Positions 57,197 through 64,000 of a DNA stretch of 64,000 bases are shown piece after piece; position 1 is the stretch's first letter; every line of letters starts with the position of its first letter. The notes beneath the pieces were generated by a model. The model was given only the letters and a program-made list of their open reading frames with translations, was not told the DNA's origin and did no database searches. A program made the translations under genes and the position numbers. This DNA is from Linanthus parryae (taxonomy: Eukaryota; Streptophyta; Magnoliopsida; Ericales; Polemoniaceae). The DNA lies in NCBI GenBank assembly GCA_023055425.1, contig JALGPY010000013.1, positions 15,165,735 to 15,229,734 of the forward strand, written 5' to 3'.

Positions 57197-57958
57197 GGAG
57201 AGAAGTCAAAACGAAACAGAGTACCACCTTCACGGCTTCACAAGAGTTCACAACTCAATTGCTCAAGACTGTTGTCTTCCACATGTTGACATTCATCATT
57301 CCAGAGGGTAATGGTTTGTTCCTCATGAAACTAGTACGGGGGAGATCTATTGCCGTTTGAGTTCTTAATTGGTGTAGTTCCTTGAGCAATGTTCCAGAAT
57401 GGTGAGAAAAGAGCATATGAACTTTAAGCTTTACAAAGTTTGGCGGAACGCAGTAGATCATTACAGTTCATTGGTTTGAAAACAGAGGAAATCCTGTGAG
57501 ATGACCTTTTAATTTCTAACTAGCTCAGGCTAGCTCCACTTTTCCACCTTAAGCAACTCTACCTAATAAAAATGCTATATCTTAATTCAAACAGTTCATA
57601 GGAGATGCTCCCCCCAAAACATACATAAACTGGAGGTTCCCCAAAAATCTATACGTTCTTCGTAGTATGAGCTGCACAGCAAGAAAATAAATGCAGGAGG
57701 TGAACTATCCAATCACAAGAAGTCAATAATTAATTGGATAGTTCATGATTCATGATCCCCTATTCATCAACTATCTAAACAAGTCAAGCAGCATCATAAT
57801 AATTAGTTGTGCACAAAGCTACTGTGTGGTAAACTGTCTCTCCTCATTCACTCTTCGGTTTGAAAACTATACAAGTGTTTTCTATTGTTTTACTTAGCAT
57901 AATAAAAGTATGAGCATTGTTGCAGGCAAGCAAACATGGTGGAATAATAAAGTCCTAC
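57197..57958. other. Unassigned sequence between chromovirus and TlyA-like relic
   Basis: No gene called. On the minus strand a short phrase (QTITLWNDECQHVEDN, ~57330-57270) is loosely like OB-fold/RPA-type text, but it is too short to support. Confidence 0.4.
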
Positions 57959-58792
57959 CTGCCCATACCCAACATCAATTCCATAGACAAACGAAGCACC
58001 ATATTGGTGTAAGCAGTCGGTAAATCCTCCAGTGGACAATCCTGAATCAAGGGGGGTATTTTCCCTTGGATGTCCAAATTCAGTTGTTTGATGGCGGCTT
58101 CTAACTTATATCATGCTCTGGATCAGAAGATCAAGAATATACTAATTATGCATCTACCTGTATAATTGATAAATAATGTGCTACGTCAACTAATAATGCA
58201 AGGGTTCTTTCGGGAGAATAATCACCTACATACAAATTTTGGAACTTCACCCTTGATCTCCACAACAGCTTCATCAGAGACGGAGGTCCCAGCCTTGTTT
58301 ACTACTTTCCCATCGACAACAACTTTGCCTAGAGATAGCAAAAAGGGATGGCTCAGAGACGATCAACAAAAAAAAAAAACGACATTGAACTCTTTGCTGT
58401 CCTGGTAAATAGGTCTTTGTTTAACAGCTTCAATAACTAACATTTACATGTCTTTGTTTTCCCTTTAAGTTCTTGCAAATATATATAAGTCCTACAACTT
58501 TAAACACTTGCACCAGTAAAGATGGGATACGTAAGAGTTCATGGATAAGATCTTTCAAACTAAGCTGACGCCATCTGGTTTTTATGATTTTTATTTTTAG
58601 GCAGACTCATACTCCCTCAAGACTGTACTTGAATCAGACTCAAGAAACGTGAATAACATAATAGAACACGTATTGAAGCTTTTAAATATCACATATCCAG
58701 AAAAGGCATTTAGAGCACATTATGCAACCTGAGAAAATACTTTACCTTGCATTATCCATGACTGTATGAAAGTTCGACTATATTGCTGATAT
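57959..58792 (-). pseudogene. TlyA-family rRNA methyltransferase (S4 + FtsJ-like), broken
   Basis: Three minus-strand exons: 58792-58746 (SRTFIQSWIMQ, start of the S4 RNA-binding domain; donor gtaaag), 58328-58226 (GKVVVDGKVVNKAGTSVSDE, then VPKFVCR; acceptor ctctag, donor gtgatt) and 58117-57959 ([10 protein letters not shown], then [20 protein letters not shown] and DVGYGQ, the S-adenosylmethionine-binding motif I region; acceptor ccag, donor gtagga). Phases agree. Family members 2'-O-methylate ribosomal RNA and carry the historical name 'hemolysin A'; plant copies are nuclear and probably organellar. Lesions: TGA at 58111-58113 just before KLEAAI, and a one-base loss in a C run near 58048-58053 before DSGLSTGG. 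The remaining methyltransferase domain is not found to the left, so it is also truncated. Confidence 0.75.
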
Positions 58793-59044
58793 CTTTAAAG
58801 GCGAAGATAAGTCTGTAACATCTCTATCTGAAGACACTACATTGCAAGTGTAAATGACCAAAATATCTTATGCTTGATTTCTTTATGCAGGCATGATGTT
58901 CAGTAGGAAAAAAGTAGCTTATGTGATATGCCAAGTTCTACAAGAAAATCAGACAGAATTTTTCCTCTAAATTCCTTTGTGTAAGAATAATCTGAAGGCG
59001 CAACAAGAATAAATGAACATCACCCACAGGATATAGTTTTACCA

Positions 59045-59219
59045 TGTTGGGTCCCGCTGTGTACGACAGAATCCTGCAGAGAGAACTCTTATGTACACCA
59101 CGGACAGAGGATAGAAATGGCACAGGAAGTGTTGGGTTGTGTGTAGGGAGAGAGTAAGACAATAGTACTGTATGAGAGAGAGACAGGATTTTGGCAGAGC
59201 TTCGCGTATCTCGGGTCAT
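59045..59219 (-). CDS. Possible N-terminal (transit-peptide-like) exon of the TlyA relic
   Basis: Minus-strand ATG at 59217-59219 opens MTRDTRSSAKILSLSHTVLL, Ser/Arg/Leu-rich and almost free of acids, followed by a possible donor (atg|gtaaaa at ~59044). It lies upstream of the TlyA exons on the same strand, where an organelle-targeting leader would be. A link is not proven: the expected RLDE...LERF exon between them was not found. Confidence 0.3.
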
Positions 59220-60446
59220 TCCTCTTGTATGGAAGGGTTAACGTCCTATATATATAACGGAGAATGTGACCGTTGTAGTGTGGTTAATGCGCCCATCAAT
59301 GGCGGCTTAATTAGCTTAACCACAACGGCACGTTCGTCCGCGTATATAGGGACCGTTACAGCACGTTGTCCGCGTATACCGGAACCGTTATGGGGTTGAC
59401 CGGGTTTGACCGGGTCTATGAAGCTCGTGCCATAAATCTCTCAAAAGCAGTTACTAGGGGTCGCGTGCGGGCTTGGTTGTCGCTCGCACGCGACAGGACT
59501 TACTCTAGCCTCCAAACCACTAAGTCCCTACAAGTCCCGTGCGGTGGTATGCGAGGGCCCTGTCTCGCAGCCCCCACGTGGATCAGCGCGGCTGGTGATC
59601 CAGTGTGTGTGGAGCACATTATGGTGTGCTGGATGATCGCCACGTGGCTAAGATCTGCCTGTCCAGAAAGCACTATCTACATTAGCCCCCTTTCTGCGCG
59701 TGAAGGCTTTCAACCGGATAGGCTTCCATGCGCAGGAACCAACGTACGCGTCGCCGCCACGCACCAATTCAAATACACGCAAATTCAGCCCCCGTGCGTG
59801 CCATTATGACCTAAACCCCTAGAGTCGTGCCGTCTCGTCTTTTAGGGTTTTAGGCGTGACGTCAGCTTGTCCTGTGATTGCGCGATTCGACGGTGACGGT
59901 TGCGATTCGACTACTGAAAGGACGCAACCCTTCATTGTTTTTGGATAAATACTCTGTGCTCTCCATTGTTGCAAAGTATCACTTCTTTCTCTTAAAGTGA
60001 ATGATACCCGGAATCCTTCAAGAGCAGATTCAGATAATCAATCATCAATTCTCTATTGTCAATCGTCTTCTTCAACTGTGCGCATCCAAGCAAGCTTTAC
60101 CAAAACAAGGTTGGCCTTGTTCAATTTTGTTTAATGTACCGATATATGCTTTGAACTTTGTTGGATCTAAAAACCCATGACTCTCTGAAACATATTATCC
60201 ACTGAAAACTATGAAGGAGACCTTGCTCTTTGAATCCAAACTTGATTTAGTCCCCAAATTGTGAGGGTTTTGAATGTAGGGTTTCTGAAATCCCCAATAA
60301 TGCAAACGATTCTGAACTTCAAACCCCAAAATTGACACTGGACTGTTCATCTTCCTTCCGATAAATCCTCGTTGCTTCAAACTGAATCTTGAAATTCAAA
60401 CTAAAGTGTGTGTATTTCTCCCCCCTTTTTTCTTGCTTTTCCGCAG
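59220..60446 (+). promoter_or_regulatory. Promoter and leader region of the plant-mobile-domain gene
   Basis: Non-coding, unusually GC-rich for the window to ~59900. It contains a TATATATATA run (59248-59258), repeated ccgcgtata-(..)-ccgtta phrases (59337-59392), a 10-bp-stem hairpin (59460-59494), a tgacgtca motif (59859-59866), a TATA-like ggataaatac (~59943-59952) and a CT-rich leader. A donor-like acaag|gttggc near 60108 and the acceptor cttttccgcag at 60446 suggest a leader intron ending three bases before the ATG. Confidence 0.45.
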
Positions 60447-60448
60447 GA

Positions 60449-62926
60449 ATGGCAAAGACAAAAGGAACCAAACCCGTTAAGGAGGTCGAAGAAATACCTG
60501 ATCTCCCCAGACCTTATGGCGAAAAGCCCCCTATCTGGGTGGCAAAGACTTTTACCATGCTAGGGTTAAGGTGAAGAACCTGCCAATCCCTGTCCCTGCT
60601 GAAGAATTGCGAACGTTGAACCCTCCAGTTAACGCGGCCATGCTCGAATTGATCGATTCCAAGGACGTAGTTCGATTGGGGGTCGAAAATGGGTTTTTCC
60701 CGTATACTGCGATTTCCACTCAAGCGTTTGTTCAGAAATTGGACTTTATGGATGAGTGGATTGACCATGTACTGACCCATCATGCCATTGCTTTAAACGA
60801 TGCTGGCATATATTTTGCATTCCGTGCTATGAAGGGTGCTGCCGTGAAGCTGAACCAGTCCATGCTTCTAAACCTTCTCTCGCGTTACTCGCCTGCGACT
60901 CACACATTCCACTTTGCTGAGTTCGAGGCTGATCCCACTCTTGAAGATGTACACATGCTGTATGATCTGTCTGTTGTGGGTGAGGTGGATCCTTTGAGTC
61001 CCTTGAGGACTGATGCAGAGGTTGCTTTGTACAAGCAGACGGAGGAGTGCTTGTCAGAGGTGAAGAAAATTTCCACCCGGTGGACACCTACAGAACTTCT
61101 TCCCGATTGGCAATTGGTTGACACATCTGCGAAGAACACTTGGAACAAGTGGGTGCAATACTTCTTTCGCGATTATGAGAACACTAGTATCACCAAGAAA
61201 TTTCTGAGCCGGAACCCGAAAGCGAAGAATTATGTGAATGGCAAGGGTTATCACTTGACCCTATGCGCTTTTCTCTGCGCCTGGCTGTCGAGGTATTTGA
61301 TCGATGGCCATCCGCATGGTGGGGTCTTCTATCACGTCCTTCCTCTTGCTGTGAAACTGACCCTTGGTCAAAAGGTCGCACTTGGGCCTCTAGTCTTGGG
61401 CACCATGTACCATAGATTGGACCAACTGGTTGTAGCAATCAAGGACTCGCGCGGTCGCCTCGATGTGCTGACCTATGTCAATATTGCCTTCTTGACTATG
61501 TGGGTCTTCGAGCGATGGCCCTCTTATGCTCCTATTCCCTCTAAGCCCGGTAAATGGTGTGTCCCGGGTGCGGAGGAAGAGCGCAATAGCAGCAGGGCTG
61601 CGAGATGGTTTGGAACTCACTTTCCTAAGTGCACCTGGAGCCTGATATGCGACAATCGGGAAGAGTTTATAGCCAGGCCTTATGCCACGCGCATTGAGAA
61701 TGTGCGATGGTTCCCAAAACTGTATCCTTCCAAGGCTGTTGCTTTCTCGGAAGAGCTCCTTTTCGAGGGCGGTGAGCATTTCCACGAGCGCTATCGCGAA
61801 TTCTTCTGCTGGTGTCTGAGAGGTTCTCTTCCTGCTCTTGCGGAGCATGTTCGGGAGCTCACCCCTAGGTAGGAGAGAATCACCGTGGATGTCGATCCTA
61901 CTCGCGTTTCTCCCCAGTTTGGCTTCGATGCGGTGGCACCATCAATCTGGCCGCAGTCTATCATAAGAGGCTGCTACAAGCGATTACTGTCTGGGGAGTG
62001 TAAAACAATCTTAAGGAGCAACCTCCCCTTCGAGCAACCCCCAGGTAACCTCAAAGGTGGCTACTCCAGGAACTGGGTCGCTTATTGGAATACCCATCAG
62101 ACAAGGTTTGAGACGCAGTCAACCCCTCGGCCAAGCAGAGCTCCTGTGATCAAGAGAAATTCTTTCCCTTTCCGTCCCAACTGTAGCCTGGACGACACCC
62201 AATATGGCTGCTATTCGTTGCTGGAACACGAGAATCATTTGTGTCCCTCCACCATCCTTGAAGAAAAGATGGCCGCAGTTAAGAAAGGCGATTCGCATGT
62301 CATCAGATACAGCGAAACTTTCGCCACGGTAAACAATCTCTTTTGCACGTGCTAAGTTTCTTTATTCCGATACGTTGAAACTTATGCTTCATTTTCTGTC
62401 GCAGTGCTATGTGAGGAGATTCGCATCTGGTGAGCGCTCCAAGTCACTGATCACCACCATTTTTACTGCGAGAAGACAAGGTGAACCAGTGCGACTAGCA
62501 ATGAGAATGGCTCCCGCAGTTGAAGCCCGAATTCGCCAATTCATGGATGTTTTTGCTGATTCGCTGATAGACAATGCTCCAGCCTTGTCTCCACCCAGGG
62601 ATGATCCGTCTCCCCCAGCAACTGTTGCACCACGGGCAAAGAGACCAAGGCAGAGGGGAATCACCATCTCTTCCCCTAGGAGCGCTCCAACTTCGCCTCC
62701 TACAAGGTCCCATACTTCTAGGGACAAAGGTAAAGGTCGCATGCCAAGCAAGGCATGGAAAGAGCTCGCATTGGAGACCTTTGTTCCGTTTGATCAGGAA
62801 GAAGAGGAGGAGGAGAGAAGGGAGGCGATAGAAAAGGATGATGATGAAGAAGAAGAAAGAATCGAAGATGTGATACAATATCTGCAAGTGTACAGTTATA
62901 GCTCTAGTAATAAATATGGAAGATAG
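60449..62926 (+). pseudogene. Plant mobile domain (PMD) protein gene, interrupted
   Basis: Start ATG 60449 (MAKTKGTKPVKEVEE), two bases after an acceptor. The PMD core runs ~60700-61870: DEWIDHVLTHHAIALNDAGI, FHFAEFEADPTLEDVHMLYD, LTLCAFLCAWLSRYLIDGHP, HVLPLAVKLTLGQKVALGPL. It continues GFDAVAP, PFEQPPGNLKGGYSRNWVAY to a donor at 62329 (76-base intron to 62404), then a Pro/Ser-rich region and a Glu-rich tail. PMD proteins (MAIL1/MAIN in Arabidopsis) are nuclear and affect gene silencing; the domain also occurs in transposons. Lesions: a one-base frame change at ~60572, TAG at 61870-61872, and an LTR starting at 62871 that replaces the C-terminus; the last ~18 codons to TAG 62926 are LTR-derived. 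Upstream and downstream frames are otherwise well preserved, so it died recently or the lesions are few sequence errors. Confidence 0.8.
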
Positions 62927-64000
62927 GGTTGTCGAATCCCAGAGGACTTGTTGTGAATCAATTAGGATGGTTAACTTCTTGTGGGCAAAAAATTCCAGTT
63001 TTCTATTAACTAAGAAAAATGAATAAAAACGCAATTATTTATAAAGAGAGTAAAGTGATGATACAAATATAAGGATTTTCTCTAGGTTCGCTAAGTTTCC
63101 AATGTTAACGAATTACGTTCTGAAACACAGATGATAATTTTATTTGTCAAACGAGCAATAATTCTAATCGAGTTACCAAGCTAGCTTTCTATGCCTAGGT
63201 CAAATTACAACCGAGTTACCAAATTCTAATTATCCCTAAAACGTATAATGATGATCATCTAATTCTACTCAACGTTCACAGTCGGTGGTTGATTTCTCTA
63301 ACCTATGACTACGTGCTTAATTCAATAATCCGGGTAATTCATTGCTTTCACTAACCAAATACATATAATCATCCTACTGCAACGTCTCACAATTGCAAGA
63401 TAGATTAAGAGCATGAATTAAACATAGCAAACAAGAACATCATCAATTAAGTTTAAGCAAAACGGGAATCAAATTCATAATCCGCCAAAACGGCTTCAAA
63501 CCCTAGCTACCATTGAGAAATTCCCAATAATGAACTTAGCTACTGAGATTCATGAGTAACAAGATGAAGTTTATGTTGTTCATGATCAAAAATAATAAAA
63601 AAAGATAGAGAAGAGAGATCAAACGATGGAATCCTCGCTCTCACGACGAACTCCAAGCTCCAAGCCTTCCTCCAATGTGTTCTTCTTTGTCTCCGGCAGC
63701 CTACTCCGCCTTTAGGTCCTAAAAATCGTCATGTATAGGGCTGGGCACGATTTTTAATGTATTTTGGCCGAATTTGCAATTCGGCCACTCCAGTTTGTAA
63801 TTCTCGGCCATAATTCATAAGCTGACTTTGCGCGGGCCTTTTCTACCTCATCCGGACTCCGGTTTGGGCCCATCTTATATCGTTGGAAATCCCTGAATGT
63901 CTACTTTCCAATGGAGTAGGCCTTGATCCAAAATTGTATACGTAACTCCAGATACATCCAGAAGAGTGCACACTGGTCCAGTGAAACCTTGCCAGCTTTT
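62871..64000 (-). repeat. LTR of a second, diverged Athila-like element (reversed, cut by window end)
   Basis: Begins TGATACAATATCTGCAAGTG, which is the reverse complement of the Athila LTR end seen at 41756/54339 (…cttgcag…gtgtca) with changes. Further matches in order: ctagtaataaa, gggttgtcgaatccca, 'cgagttaccaa' phrases (the reversed ggtaactcg series), ccctagctac and gaaattccca. It runs past 64000, so its U3 end, partner and target duplication are not visible. It is inserted in the Glu-rich exon of the PMD gene. Confidence 0.8.

Noticed and set aside
57255..57461. Possible OB-fold (RPA-like) phrase on the minus strand
   Set aside because: About 16 residues with only loose resemblance and no neighbouring exon; too weak to call.
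59366..59809. 147-codon open frame in the GC-rich region
   Set aside because: GC-rich sequence is poor in stops by composition; the frame runs across the hairpin and has no family resemblance.

Overview
This is nuclear DNA from a flowering plant, most likely a eudicot. It is AT-rich, has almost no open reading frame without a lesion, and is packed with nested plant-type retroelements: Copia, Athila, Tat and chromovirus LTR elements and L1-type LINEs with a C-terminal RNase H. The host genes are split by GT-AG introns and include plant families (xyloglucan endotransglucosylase, plant mobile domain). Nothing prokaryotic is visible. The species cannot be named from the sequence.

Layout. 1-3.1 kb: a diverged Copia LTR, then a minus-strand Tat-lineage Gypsy pol remnant with ~208-bp tandem repeats 3' of pol. 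3.1-4.3 kb: a candidate inverted-repeat element and non-coding DNA. 4.3-5.7 kb: a minus-strand, multi-exon gene with an IRE1/RNase L-type KEN endoribonuclease domain. 5.9-6.9 kb: a G-depleted tract. 7.3-7.9 kb: two exons of a broken XTH gene. 8.2 kb: a ~150-bp AAG microsatellite. 8.6-9.2 kb: a foldback MITE. 9.2-16.2 kb: two decayed minus-strand LINEs separated by a ~0.7-kb piece of apparent host-gene exons.

16.7-55.5 kb: a compound segment (LTR-like module + reversed LINE fragment + Copia integrase scrap) present three times in tandem. The third copy was opened twice by later insertions: a Copia element (30945-39424, TSD ttcac) and a young Athila-type Gypsy element (40201-54339, TSD gtagg). 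Copies 1 and 2 keep the uninterrupted target sites, which confirms both insertions to the base. The Athila LTRs differ by about ten substitutions plus exactly two 39-bp repeat units. Its gag-pol has one frameshift and one stop, and a second large ORF in the envelope-like position is intact.

55.7-64 kb: a chromovirus pol remnant, a decayed TlyA-like rRNA methyltransferase gene (minus strand), a promoter-like interval, and a plant-mobile-domain gene (plus strand) whose 3' part is cut by the LTR of a second Athila-like element running off the window.

How it fits together: the only candidates for working host genes are the KEN gene (possibly) and the PMD gene before it was hit; XTH and TlyA are relics. 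The most unusual structures are inside the Athila element: clusters of 16-bp palindromes in U3 with a second, LTR-like cluster between pol and the downstream ORF, four copies of the polypurine-tract motif, and a ~22-bp periodic array just upstream of the 3' LTR.
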